Shown here: positions 8,321 to 16,507 of the stretch, piece by piece
How the letters are laid out: the number at the start of each line of letters is the position of its first letter
Numbering within the stretch: position 1 is the stretch's first letter
Source of the DNA: Winogradskyella sp.
GTDB taxonomy: Bacteria; Bacteroidota; Bacteroidia; Flavobacteriales; Flavobacteriaceae
DNA length: 60,274 nt
Assembly (NCBI RefSeq): GCF_028289625.1
Contig: NZ_JANQOM010000004.1
Span: 1 to 60,274 of the forward strand
Reading direction: 5' to 3'
Translations under genes and position numbers: made by a program
Notes under the pieces: generated by a model
What the model was told of the DNA's origin: nothing
Databases searched by the model: none
Seen by the model: the letters and a program-made list of their open reading frames with translations, nothing else

Positions 8321-8350
8321 GATTAGATATATTTAGCTTATGTTATATAT

Positions 8351-8381
8351 ATCGTATGACATTAAAAATGTCATCATAAAG
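8351..8381 (-). promoter_or_regulatory. Conserved upstream element shared by two lipoprotein genes
   Basis: The plus-strand core AAAATGTCATC, with ATCGTA on one side and ATAAAG on the other, recurs at 10599-10631. Each copy begins 31 bases upstream of its gene's start codon. The conserved distance suggests a shared promoter or operator. Within this copy, ATGACATTaaaAATGTCAT forms a perfect inverted repeat. Confidence 0.45.
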
Positions 8382-8385
8382 CTTC

Positions 8386-8532
8386 TATATATATGCCGAA
8401 AGTATCAGCAAAAGCACACACAATTTTTTAAAGTAGTTGATAGATGTTTACCAAAAGAAATTAAACTCATATCTATAGACTAATCTTGATAAAAAGTTTG
8501 AGAAGATTCATGCTTTTCCGCAAGAAGATTAG
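8386..8532 (+). pseudogene. Decayed duplicate of the helicase 3' end
   Basis: Frame reading gives IYAESISKSTHNFLK, a stop, then VYQKKLNSYL, a stop, then TNLDKKFEKIHAFPQED and the final stop. The intact helicase ends IYAKCISKSTGNFLK, DYQKKLNSYL, TNFDEKFEEIHGYPPED. Over the last 120 bases (8413-8532 against 7625-7744) I count 92 identical positions with no gap. Many differences are third-position, so this copy evolved as coding DNA before it gained the two in-frame stops. Similarity fades at about 8386, where the lipoprotein's upstream element begins. It is best read as the tail of a homologous helicase allele displaced by insertion of the lipoprotein gene. Confidence 0.85.
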
Positions 8533-8593
8533 CCCATTTCTGATGTATTGACATTTAATTACACAATAAGTGGATTATTTCAATAACAAATGT

Positions 8594-8866
8594 TTAAACA
8601 GCTATACGGTTTTCGTTAGTTATTGAGCGTTTAATATGTAATAGATGATGGGCAATAGAAGAGAGCTCAAAATGTAAATATTTATCATCTTTTTTACTAA
8701 AATCCTCAATATGATGTTTGTAGATGGACTCTATTCCATTCTTTACAGAAATGAAAAAACTATCATCTGTAGCATCCAGTGTAATTGAACTTTTGTAATT
8801 ACTTTCTTTTAATAACCAGTAGGATAGACTATTAATCTGGTTAAATAAGGCTAAATTCTTATACAT
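8594..8866 (-). CDS. Small hypothetical protein
   Basis: This 90-residue open frame encodes a protein with a mixed helical pattern, starting MYKNLALFNQINSLSYWLL and containing KYLHFELSSIAHHLLHIKR. There is no signal peptide or recognised motif. I do not know the family. It lies alone between the helicase relic and the DUF2237 gene, with 217 bases of non-coding sequence upstream. That upstream region holds an imperfect GGCTTT/AAAGCC hairpin near 8994-9029 and nothing else I can name. The coding call rests on frame length and plausible amino-acid composition only. Confidence 0.5.
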   Translation of the reverse strand: MYKNLALFNQINSLSYWLLKESNYKSSITLDATDDSFFISVKNGIESIYKHHIEDFSKKDDKYLHFELSSIAHHLLHIKRSITNENRIAV

Positions 8867-9095
8867 AATACATAAACTTTTAAATGGTAGATTGAGGGGA
8901 AATCTTTATGTAAATTTAATTATGAAAGTAAGACACCAATAAATTTATTTGATAAGTGGATACCTAAGTCCGACAAACTGTAGAATTTAAAAACGGCTTT
9001 CGATGAATGACATATTTTATATAAAAGCCATCTATTACCAAGTTCTAAGGTTGTAAAAAATTTACTAAATTTTATGAAAGAAGATTAGAAGGCGT

Positions 9096-9458
9096 TTAGT
9101 CTATTGCATAGGCTTCTAAAAGCTCAAGGCGAGCAAATTCTAAAGCTTTAATATGTGTAGCCTTTAAATCAATTTTTGGTGCAAAACCAGCCTTTTCCGC
9201 CTCTAACCAACGCGACATACATAAACACCATTTATCACCAGCTTTAAGTCCCGGAAATTGCCATTGTGGTATAGGTGTACTTAAATCGTTCCCTTTTAAT
9301 TTGGTGTAATTCAAAAATTCATCGGTTACCTTGGCACAAACCACATGTGTCCCTGTATCTTGTGGCATGGTACGGCAAAATCCATCTCTAAAATAACCAG
9401 TCATTGGATCAGTGCAGCAGGCTATTAAAGGTTGGCCGTAGACATTAAGTGCATTCAT
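9096..9458 (-). CDS. DUF2237 family protein
   Basis: This 120-residue cytoplasmic protein is full length for DUF2237. The conserved cysteine-rich pattern is clear: CCTDPMTGYFRDGFCRT near the N-terminus, GTHVVCAKVTDEFL, then KGNDLSTPIPQWQFPGL and GDKWCLCMSRW, with a final THIKALEF helix. The invariant Cys, Asp and Trp residues suggest metal or cofactor binding, but no biochemical role is established for the family. It is divergent from the DUF2452 gene and shares a symmetric promoter palindrome with it at 9489-9506, so the two genes are probably expressed together. Confidence 0.9.
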   Translation of the reverse strand: MNALNVYGQPLIACCTDPMTGYFRDGFCRTMPQDTGTHVVCAKVTDEFLNYTKLKGNDLSTPIPQWQFPGLKAGDKWCLCMSRWLEAEKAGFAPKIDLKATHIKALEFARLELLEAYAID

Positions 9459-9488
9459 TTTAGGTATTCTTTAAGATAGTTCACGCTA

Positions 9489-9506
9489 CAAAAATACGTA
9501 TTTTTG
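9489..9506. promoter_or_regulatory. Palindromic bidirectional promoter (-7 elements on both strands)
   Basis: CAAAAATACGTATTTTTG is a perfect 18-base palindrome. Each strand reads TATTTTTG, an exact match to the Bacteroidota -7 consensus TAnnTTTG. The plus copy ends 13 bases before the DUF2452 ATG (9520). The minus copy ends 30 bases before the DUF2237 start (9458). The two elements are only two bases apart, so polymerase should not be able to occupy both at once. Confidence 0.6.
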
Positions 9507-9519
9507 CATCCAAAGTCCT

Positions 9520-9969
9520 ATGAAAAAGAATCCAAAAAATACGAAGAAACGACCTGACTTAGTGGTTTTTGATGAAGACCAACAACGCTACGATGCAGCT
9601 TTTAGACCCTATGCGACCAATGTAGGTGCTCCACAAATAAAGTTGCCTAATAATGGTAGTTGGAAAAGCTCACAAATCTATAAAGCCAATAAGCATTTAA
9701 AAACTAAATACGAAGCTATTAAGGCAGAATACGAAGAGTTGTTAAAAGTCATGGAATATAATGAATTGGTGACCAATGCCAAGTTTACTTTTGAGCCTTT
9801 AATTGGAGAAACTTACCATTTGTACAACAATGCTAAAGAAACCCCTTTCTTATCCATTATTGATCCCAATAGTTGTGATTTTAGTTATTTAGGTAGTTTT
9901 AGATTGACCTCGGACTATTTATGGGAAAGGGTAGAGAATGAAGCAGAAACGCAATTACCACTAAAATAG
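9520..9969 (+). CDS. DUF2452 domain protein
   Basis: This 149-residue cytoplasmic protein has the DUF2452 pattern: a basic start (MKKNPKNTKKRPDLVVFDED), YATNVGAPQIKLPNNGSWK, a long charged helix (about 62-90), then FEPLIGETYHLYNN and a closing strand region with FLSIIDPNS and YLGSFRLTSDYLWERV. The FEPxIGExYHLY stretch is the most characteristic. No function is known. It is divergently paired with the DUF2237 gene through the palindromic promoter. A possible terminator hairpin (AGTCC with GGACT) follows within 40 bases of the stop. Confidence 0.75.
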   Translation: MKKNPKNTKKRPDLVVFDEDQQRYDAAFRPYATNVGAPQIKLPNNGSWKSSQIYKANKHLKTKYEAIKAEYEELLKVMEYNELVTNAKFTFEPLIGETYHLYNNAKETPFLSIIDPNSCDFSYLGSFRLTSDYLWERVENEAETQLPLK

Positions 9970-10037
9970 AAGAAGTCCCAGCATTAAAGAACTTACACTA
10001 GGACTATATAACTAACTAATTGTTAAACTATTTTTAT

Positions 10038-10568
10038 TTAATTGTCCGAATTGCAACCTTCGGAAAATACTTCAAAGGTACCAGTAACATTGAGCGTTTC
10101 ACCACCTGAACCATTTAATGTAAAGTTAATATTGAGATTACCGGTCCAAACTGCACACATATCACCGTTAAACTCAAAGGCTTCCAGTTCGAATGTGCCA
10201 TTTTCCGAGCGATATACGTCTTCACCCATAAAGAAAGAAGCTGTATTGGCTTCAAAACCAGAAGGATGCATGGGGTTTTCAGGATAAGCTTCAATAGTAT
10301 TTATAGCTTCTTCAGAAGACGAAGGCACAATAACGCTTAGCGCATTATTAAAATCATCACTAGCCGCAAATAAGGACCCAGGACCTACAAAATTGATAGT
10401 ATCATTAAATAGCTCTACACGTTGCTCTGTAAAACCAGCACCATTAAGCACTAATGAATATTCGCCTATTTCTATTGGGTTTTGCATTTGATTGTTGTCA
10501 GTGTCATTGTCTGATGAACAGGCCATTAGAAACCCAACAGCGAGTAGAATGAAGGCTATTTTTTTCAT
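10038..10568 (-). CDS. Lipoprotein, paralogue of the one at 7811
   Basis: This protein has 176 residues from the ATG at 10568. A frame extension to 10613 is rejected because it would precede the signal peptide. The lipobox ends LMAC (Cys17), followed by SSDNDTDNN. The mature domain shares LNGAGF, VELFNDTIN, FEFNGDMCAVW and GNLNINFTLNGSGG with the 7811 protein, and both close with a cysteine near the end. The inner region is longer and diverged. No function is recognised; an exposed outer-membrane lipoprotein is likely. Its upstream element matches that of the paralogue at the same spacing, which implies an ancient duplication including the promoter or maintained co-regulation. Confidence 0.8.
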   Translation of the reverse strand: MKKIAFILLAVGFLMACSSDNDTDNNQMQNPIEIGEYSLVLNGAGFTEQRVELFNDTINFVGPGSLFAASDDFNNALSVIVPSSSEEAINTIEAYPENPMHPSGFEANTASFFMGEDVYRSENGTFELEAFEFNGDMCAVWTGNLNINFTLNGSGGETLNVTGTFEVFSEGCNSDN

Positions 10569-10598
10569 TTTTTGATATTTTATAGGATTTATTAAATT

Positions 10599-10631
10599 AT
10601 CGTAATTAATCATAAAATGTCATCAATAAAG
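10599..10631 (-). promoter_or_regulatory. Second copy of the lipoprotein upstream element
   Basis: It has the same core as 8351-8381 (AAAATGTCATC flanked by ATCGTA and ATAAAG) and also starts 31 bases before its gene's start codon. This copy lacks the perfect inverted repeat seen in the first. Confidence 0.4.
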
Positions 10632-10692
10632 TTTTAAGACAGTGTTAATCTTATTGCATATATGAACATAAATACTTATATTCAAGTCAGTT

Positions 10693-11304
10693 ATGAGAAT
10701 AAAAATTATACCACAGAACTTGATTAAAGTGCTCATAGTAGGCTTATTAGCTTTTAATTTTGGTTGTAAATCAACGGACAATATGAGTTTAGCTGAGAAA
10801 TCGGCACAATTGGCCACATTAGAAACCATATTAAATGATCAGAGCTATCGCGTAGATATTGAAGCTGTTTACCCATTTAATACGGCTGCGACATTACAGG
10901 TATTAAATCAAACCTTATTACCTCAAACAAGTAATAATGCCAGTAGAATCGATGTAATTGATGATGGTCATTTTATTGAAATCAGCAATAAAACCAAAGC
11001 GAAAGGTGATTTGCCTTTTTTTGGCGAACAGCGCCTTAAAGGTAGCCATTATAGTAGTTCGGGCCATGGTATTCTATTTGATGGCAAACCAGAAAATTAT
11101 AAAGTCGTTAAGAACGAGAAAAAGTCTGCTTGGCAGATAACGTATCGTATAAATGATGCTCGTGAACCTTCTGAAATTTATGATGTAGAGCTTTTAGTAT
11201 TTCCTAACAACCATGTTGAAATTAACATATCACCTTCACTAAAGACATTTATCCGGTATCAAGGCAAGTTAAAAGTGGTGGAACCCACTGAGGAGGAAAT
11301 TTAA
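10693..11304 (+). CDS. DUF4251 family lipoprotein
   Basis: This 203-residue protein has a basic N-terminus, a hydrophobic stretch and a lipobox ending NFGC (Cys25), so it is probably lipid-anchored. The mature region has the DUF4251 order: LATLETILNDQSYRVDIEAVYP helix-strand, ISNKTKAKGDLPFFGEQRL, then GILFDGKPENYKVV and WQITYRIND, with strands ending LLVFPNNHVEINIS. It is about 50 residues longer than the DUF4251 protein at 3537 and shares only the fold pattern. Function is unknown. It is convergent with the transporter gene at 11323 with only 18 bases between, and I see no terminator there. Confidence 0.75.
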   Translation: MRIKIIPQNLIKVLIVGLLAFNFGCKSTDNMSLAEKSAQLATLETILNDQSYRVDIEAVYPFNTAATLQVLNQTLLPQTSNNASRIDVIDDGHFIEISNKTKAKGDLPFFGEQRLKGSHYSSSGHGILFDGKPENYKVVKNEKKSAWQITYRINDAREPSEIYDVELLVFPNNHVEINISPSLKTFIRYQGKLKVVEPTEEEI

Positions 11305-11322
11305 TCTTAAAAAACTTATAGA

Positions 11323-13518
11323 TTAAGCCAATATACTTTCGTGCCCAGAATCCTTTACAAATAGGCAACTACTGTTGGTTTTTTGTGACATTGTCTTTAT
11401 AAAGTCATAGGGCAGCGTATCTTGCATACCAAATATGTTAAGGTCAGCAGAAGGAGCCTTAGCAACATAACCTTTAAATTGTCCCACGGAAACTTCAATA
11501 AGGATTTGTGGTAAACGTGCCAATTCTTTAAGGGATTCTAAAAAGACTTGTGCATTTGTCTCATCCTCAGGATTTTCAACCACTGTAATTAAGCGGATAT
11601 TGGCATTCCAATTCATTTTGAGTTTATAGGCCACGAGAATGGATAAATCTAAGTTTCCAATATCCAAGCCACCCAATTCCCAGTTGCCTCTGCGATCACT
11701 CACCCAAACATTAATGGTATTGCGCTGTCCTAAAAGGGTAGTGGTATGCAAGTTGAACAATAAGATGCCTATTTCAAGTCGTATAGATTCTTTCATCACT
11801 GGTTTGAGCTCATGCTCATAGTCATCATGATCCTGTAAATTCAAAAACATAATATTTGGTCTGAAGAAAGCACCGTTTAAAGCCTGACTGCCATAATTAA
11901 TACCATTAGCAAATTGGTCTGTATGAATAACGGTAGAGGAGGAGAACACTCCTTTTTCCCTGAAAGATGCTGATATCTCCTCGAGCTGTGTTGTTAGGGT
12001 ACTGCTCTCTGTAAAAGGTTCGATACCCAAGAGTTTTATGGAACCCCTAGGTTTTGCTATGTTCCTTAAGAATTCAAATGTTCCTCTGAGCCCATTGATA
12101 TCGCGTACAGGAACCATAAGATTGGCCTTCCAGGCACGTTGTTGTTTTTGTTTCATGCCCCAAGTATGCTTGGCTGCCCATTCGGCAAAGGATACAAATA
12201 AGCCTGAACGCACATCTTCAAAAGGGGTTTCTAAGTTTTGTCGGGATAAATACCAATATACCATAAGGACGATGGCAATGGATATTAAACTTACAGTCGG
12301 ATTGATAATAAACATGGCAAAAACCGAAGAAATCAATCCAAACCATGGCACCAATTTATGAATCTTAAATATTGGACGGTAACTGATTAAGCCCAAACGC
12401 TGTTCTATGATAACAACAATATTAATCATGGCATAGGTAATTAAAAAGAACAAGGTTACTAAAGGCGCAACTGCGTTAAGATTTCTAAGTAATAAGGTGA
12501 AAAAGATTAAAAGTCCGGTAACCATCATGGCATTTCTTGGTTGGCCATTACGACTTGTACCAGCTAATATCTTGGAATAGGGCAGTACCTTATGAGCTCC
12601 CATGGCATACAATATTCTTGATGAGCCTACAATTGAGGCTAAGGCTGAGGAAAAGGTCGCTCCCAAAATACCTGCTATAATGGCTGGTCCAAAATAGGCT
12701 TTATCGACCATAACATAGTAGTTGGTTAATAATTCTTGTTCTGAAGCACTACGTGAAATCCAAAAGGCTAAAAGCATATATATCAAGAAACTAACACCAA
12801 TTGCCCAAAGTGTTCCTGTAGGTATACTTTTTTTAGGATTCTTGAGTTCGCCAGACATATTTGCACCAGCCATAATACCTGTAGCTGCCGGAAAGAAAAC
12901 AGCAAAAACAATCCAGAAACTACTGCCACTAAAACCGTTTTCAACTGAGCCTTTGAAAGTACCCCAACTTAAGGTATCGCTTATAGGTTTGTACATGGAA
13001 CCATCATAAGCAGCAACAACAATCGCTAAGAAAGAGATGATAATAATGCCCATAATAAGGTATTGGGTTTTTATGGCAAGATTGGCACTGATATAAGCAA
13101 TGGTAAAAAGGGAAGCAAAGACAATCATATCGACCAAAAAGGCATTATGTTCTGGAAAAATCCCCATCCAACCTTCACGAAAACCAAAAATATACATGGT
13201 AACCGCCAATGCCTGTGATATATAGCGCGGAATACCCAAACTGCCACCAACTTCGAGTCCCAAAGCTTGAGACACAATAGCATAGGCACCACCAGCTCCG
13301 ATACGAATATTAGTAGTAATGGCCGACATAGAGAGTGCCGTACAAAGCGTAATTACAAATGAAATAAGAATGATAAGCCATGCACCAAGCAAGCCTGCAT
13401 TTCCGACAACCCAGCCCAAACGTAAATACATGATAACACCGAGAATGGTAAGTAGTGTTGGTGTAAATACACCGCCGAAGGTGCCGAATTTTTTAAGGGT
13501 TGAAGATGTCTTGGTCAT
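11323..13518 (-). CDS. SLC12-like cation-chloride cotransporter / APC permease
   Basis: This 731-residue transporter has about twelve membrane segments (residues about 10-430) and a 300-residue cytoplasmic domain. The N-terminal stretch FGGVFTPTLLTILGVIMYLRLGWVVGNAG, as split by family alignments, is the hallmark of SLC12 (Na-K-Cl and K-Cl) carriers. GANMSGELKNPKKSIPTGT and the AGTSRNGQPRNAM loop also match. The C-terminal region contains FLNLQDHDDYEH and NIRLITVV segments resembling the Usp-like domain of eukaryotic SLC12 carriers. It would move chloride with cations, or amino acids, across the inner membrane; the bacterial substrate is unproven. It is transcribed alone from the 13519-13947 region. 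Confidence 0.85.
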   Translation of the reverse strand: MTKTSSTLKKFGTFGGVFTPTLLTILGVIMYLRLGWVVGNAGLLGAWLIILISFVITLCTALSMSAITTNIRIGAGGAYAIVSQALGLEVGGSLGIPRYISQALAVTMYIFGFREGWMGIFPEHNAFLVDMIVFASLFTIAYISANLAIKTQYLIMGIIIISFLAIVVAAYDGSMYKPISDTLSWGTFKGSVENGFSGSSFWIVFAVFFPAATGIMAGANMSGELKNPKKSIPTGTLWAIGVSFLIYMLLAFWISRSASEQELLTNYYVMVDKAYFGPAIIAGILGATFSSALASIVGSSRILYAMGAHKVLPYSKILAGTSRNGQPRNAMMVTGLLIFFTLLLRNLNAVAPLVTLFFLITYAMINIVVIIEQRLGLISYRPIFKIHKLVPWFGLISSVFAMFIINPTVSLISIAIVLMVYWYLSRQNLETPFEDVRSGLFVSFAEWAAKHTWGMKQKQQRAWKANLMVPVRDINGLRGTFEFLRNIAKPRGSIKLLGIEPFTESSTLTTQLEEISASFREKGVFSSSTVIHTDQFANGINYGSQALNGAFFRPNIMFLNLQDHDDYEHELKPVMKESIRLEIGILLFNLHTTTLLGQRNTINVWVSDRRGNWELGGLDIGNLDLSILVAYKLKMNWNANIRLITVVENPEDETNAQVFLESLKELARLPQILIEVSVGQFKGYVAKAPSADLNIFGMQDTLPYDFIKTMSQKTNSSCLFVKDSGHESILA

Positions 13519-13947
13519 TAAATGTTTAATAGCTAGATTTCAATTTAATAATAATCCTGAAATAATAATAGAAGTAATCGGAGAAACTGGATTTAATTCT
13601 AGCGTATAAATAGAAGCGGGTATAATCCCATAGATATTATTTTACATAATGTAAATTATAGTACAATAACAAATATAGCGTAATAGCACCGAAGGTGATA
13701 TTCTACATAATCACAGTTCTAGCATTACAACGTGTGCTATAACGGCAGTGATTATGTTGAGCGATTTATCATTAGAGCTAATGGATATCCAGCCGCTTCA
13801 TCAGGAAGAATTAATTAATTTAGCATAAAATCTAAATATAGGTTGTGATTAACCTAATTAGGCTTTTCTTGTCAAGAAAGGCTTACTATTTAACCAGCTT
13901 TACAATATATTTATGTACAATATCCCACACTGTTTTGACTTTGTATT
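13519..13947. other. 429-base intergenic region with several hairpins
   Basis: It separates the transporter start (13518) from the end of the PLD gene (13948), both on the minus strand, so it must hold the transporter promoter and any terminator for the PLD gene. I see TTTACAT-a-ATGTAAA (13641-13655), a possible operator. A long imperfect hairpin spans 13705-13757, with outer arms ACATAATCAC and GTGATTATGT and inner arms ending TAGCA and TGCTA. A small AGGTT/AACCT hairpin lies at 13840-13855, and an 11-pair stem with two G-U pairs at 13860-13884. A short frame encoding MLSDLSLELMDIQP is present near 13754 but has no support as a gene. Confidence 0.5.
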
Positions 13948-15579
13948 TTACCCTCCAGAGAAAACAACTCGGTCTCTGAATTTATGGCTGGAAGAATCTG
14001 GGTCAAATGACGTTTTACTCCAACGCTCATCCGTACTAAGAAAGACTTCATTAGTACCTAATAAATTAATATAATACCTTGCTTTATAATGATCATACAT
14101 TCTCATAAATTCTGTTGCCAAGATGGCTGCCAGACGTTTATCTCCTTTTATATAAAGAGCATTTTCATCATTATTCACACAAGAATTTTTAGAAAAGTTA
14201 GCAGATCCGATCAAAATTTGAGGATTATTACTCCATGGATCGGTTACTATGATTTTCGAATGAATTTTATGTGCGCCAAAAGATTTCGCATCCCAGCTGC
14301 GCCCCATATATGTTTGAAGCTTATACGGAGTAAAAAAGCGAGTGTTTTTACGATTTAGTCCCTGAATTTTTTTCTTAGCCGTAGAATTTACTAAGCCATA
14401 TTCAATAATATCTTCGGAATTACTTGCGAGAGCATCAAGCATTCTCTGGTCTATACCAAAGGGTGCACTTATAAAAACAGCGGAACGCGCCGAACCTATA
14501 ATATCAGCAGAACATTCCAGAATATCTTCTCTTTTTAAAGGCGAAAAGAATGTTTTTTCTGCATATCTATCCACTTTTACATTGGCATCATCCATCAGCT
14601 TTCTGTTGATTACTTTGCTATCGCGTTTGGGTGGGTTGTCAATTAAACCCTGAAAATAGGCTTCATAATACTGACAAAGTTTAGGGTCTCTAATCACCAA
14701 TGCACTATTAGTTTGAAAATTAAAAGCGTTTTCCGAAAAATTAGCAGATCCGGCCCAAACCTGAGTTGGTATGCCATTTTTTAACCGAATGACCAATTTA
14801 TTATGACTGATATTAACAGTAGTACGCGGAATCGTTATCGGCGGACCTAACTGGAATATATTAATCACCTTTTCATTCTTCAAGGTGGAATTTTTCCCTT
14901 TACGGGCATCGTGTACTATACGAACATTTACCCCAATGTCAATGGCATCTCTAAAGCATTGGGCAATTTCATGATCAAAGAATTCATATATGGCCACATG
15001 AAGCGCTTGGCCAGTAGTTGTATTCTTGATGAAACGGATCAATGATTCTTTTAACCCTCTGGAAAGCCAACTATAGGCCGAAGGACCTACCTCCGAAGGC
15101 TTTCGATTCTTGAATCTATTGAGATAAGCCATTGCTGAAGTTACACCTCGATTCACATAAACGCCCAAATCATCCTGATCTTCAAGCGAGGGAACAATTT
15201 TAAAGCTCAATGGGGATTCTTCTCTAAGTAGTTGACCTGGGTTGCCTCTCATTGGGAACACCTCATACTGATACGTTTTATTTGGTTTTAATGAATAATC
15301 GTTCCAACGAAATCGTTGAAATGGGGCTTGCAATGAACTCATTTCTTCTTCACCGCTATTATGAGATTCAAAACGCTTAAAACTGCCTAACCATTTCAAA
15401 CTTAGAAGCTCCCCAGTTTCTCGATTAAAATCTTGTCTTCTTATTGCAAAACCTTTTAGGCCCGATCTAAGCGATTCATCCATAGTCCAGCCTAATATAC
15501 ATGAATAAGTACCCACTAAGGCTTTACCACTGTAGCCTCCACTGGTCGAAGTTACTACGGGTTTATAAATATTAGTCAT
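13948..15579 (-). CDS. Phospholipase D-fold protein with two HKD motifs
   Basis: This 543-residue protein belongs to the PLD superfamily, which breaks phosphodiester bonds in lipids or nucleic acids. It has two catalytic motifs. The first is His259-Asn-Lys261 with GSAN at 277-280; the Asp normally found after the Lys is missing. The second is complete: His440-Ser-Lys442, Asp447 and GSAN at 458-461. Two HKD halves usually make one active site. Residues about 1-130 look like a fibronectin-III-type beta domain (ending TYQYEVFPM) that may bind substrate. There is no signal peptide, so it probably acts in the cytoplasm, on DNA or phospholipid. The start overlaps the end of the EEP gene by eight bases, so the pair is translationally coupled. 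Confidence 0.85.
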   Translation of the reverse strand: MTNIYKPVVTSTSGGYSGKALVGTYSCILGWTMDESLRSGLKGFAIRRQDFNRETGELLSLKWLGSFKRFESHNSGEEEMSSLQAPFQRFRWNDYSLKPNKTYQYEVFPMRGNPGQLLREESPLSFKIVPSLEDQDDLGVYVNRGVTSAMAYLNRFKNRKPSEVGPSAYSWLSRGLKESLIRFIKNTTTGQALHVAIYEFFDHEIAQCFRDAIDIGVNVRIVHDARKGKNSTLKNEKVINIFQLGPPITIPRTTVNISHNKLVIRLKNGIPTQVWAGSANFSENAFNFQTNSALVIRDPKLCQYYEAYFQGLIDNPPKRDSKVINRKLMDDANVKVDRYAEKTFFSPLKREDILECSADIIGSARSAVFISAPFGIDQRMLDALASNSEDIIEYGLVNSTAKKKIQGLNRKNTRFFTPYKLQTYMGRSWDAKSFGAHKIHSKIIVTDPWSNNPQILIGSANFSKNSCVNNDENALYIKGDKRLAAILATEFMRMYDHYKARYYINLLGTNEVFLSTDERWSKTSFDPDSSSHKFRDRVVFSGG

Positions 15580-16420
15580 TGTCTGTTCTTACTTTTATAC
15601 TGGTTTTTATTACATAATGGTCAGATAAATATTTGTCATGTGCCAAGTGATCAGAAGCTTTCATAACATATTGCCGACTATATTTGAATGTCTTTGATTG
15701 CTCAGTTCTTGGCACAAATATTCTATCAAAAGGGGCACTATTCCCCTTTACGTAGGTAGTTGTGTCATCTTCATTCAGATCATCAAACCCAGCTTCAACA
15801 AAAGCTCTAATTGCGTCTTCTGATCTCCCTTTGCAATTGGTATCCCCCAAAAAAATAATATCCTCTTCTTTAACAGTCTTTTTGATGTTTGATAATTCAT
15901 CCAAAAGCGTCATCACTTCAGCATGCCGTTTCTTTCTATCAATGTACGGGCTCCCTGTATTGGCTTTCATGTGTAGGGAAACCACAGCGAAATCTGTTTT
16001 TCCTTCTCCTGCCGAAAATTTAATTGCATGTGGCCTACGGTCCCAAAGCCAAAGCGTCTCTCCTCTGAAATCAATCGTATAATCAACGTTTATTGGATAA
16101 GTTTCGCCAACCTTCTTCACACGATCGTCATTCCAAGCTATCCCACACAATTGACTTGTATCTTCCGGATTTCTGTTTTGAAAGATTTCATATTTCCATT
16201 TATGTCCTGTATGTTCCTGCACCAATTCAAGTGCTTTTTCCAAATCATTATTGGTGAAGTTCCCTATATCAGTAATATACAACTCTTGCATGGCCAGAAC
16301 GTCTACTCCGGCAAGCTCAATATGTTCGGCCAAGGCATACTGGTTTTCATCATTAGAATCTTCCTTATTCCCAAAATGCTCGATATTCCATGCCCCTATG
16401 TGTATGTATCTTGAATTCAT
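15572..16420 (-). CDS. Endonuclease/exonuclease/phosphatase (EEP) family protein
   Basis: This 282-residue enzyme has the EEP fold (DNase I, exonuclease III, sphingomyelinase and inositol phosphatase relatives). The metal and catalytic residues are all in place: GAWNIEHFG (Asn12), AMQE (Glu46), SLHMKA (His150), GDTN (Asp193, Asn195), FDRIF (Asp232) and LSDHYV (Asp267, His268). It lacks a signal peptide. Its stop overlaps the PLD-fold gene's start, so two phosphodiesterase folds are made together, which suggests they act in turn on one substrate, nucleic acid or phospholipid. The gene starts 87 bases after the stop of the coiled-coil outer-membrane protein gene. That AT-rich gap could hold its own promoter. 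Confidence 0.9.
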   Translation of the reverse strand: MNSRYIHIGAWNIEHFGNKEDSNDENQYALAEHIELAGVDVLAMQELYITDIGNFTNNDLEKALELVQEHTGHKWKYEIFQNRNPEDTSQLCGIAWNDDRVKKVGETYPINVDYTIDFRGETLWLWDRRPHAIKFSAGEGKTDFAVVSLHMKANTGSPYIDRKKRHAEVMTLLDELSNIKKTVKEEDIIFLGDTNCKGRSEDAIRAFVEAGFDDLNEDDTTTYVKGNSAPFDRIFVPRTEQSKTFKYSRQYVMKASDHLAHDKYLSDHYVIKTSIKVRTDND

Positions 16421-16507
16421 AGTAGTAATTAATTTGTTTTTAAAAAATTATAAATATATGCTCTCTCTTAAGTATTTCTAAGTTGGTATAGCAGTTCATT
16501 TTTAATA

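Noticed and set aside
9045..9088. Possible second relic of the helicase tail ending AAAGAAGATTAG just before the DUF2237 gene
   Set aside because: Only the last ten or eleven bases match well. Upstream similarity is about 11 of 19 bases in very AT-rich sequence and needs a gap, which is not better than chance.
13705..13757. Integron attC-like site
   Set aside because: The inner arms read GTT...AAC in the opposite order to the attC consensus, and no integrase gene is present.
13754..13828. Short open frame encoding MLSDLSLELMDIQP and a few more residues, possibly a peptide precursor
   Set aside because: It has about 24 codons with no promoter, no modification enzyme nearby and no recognised leader motif.
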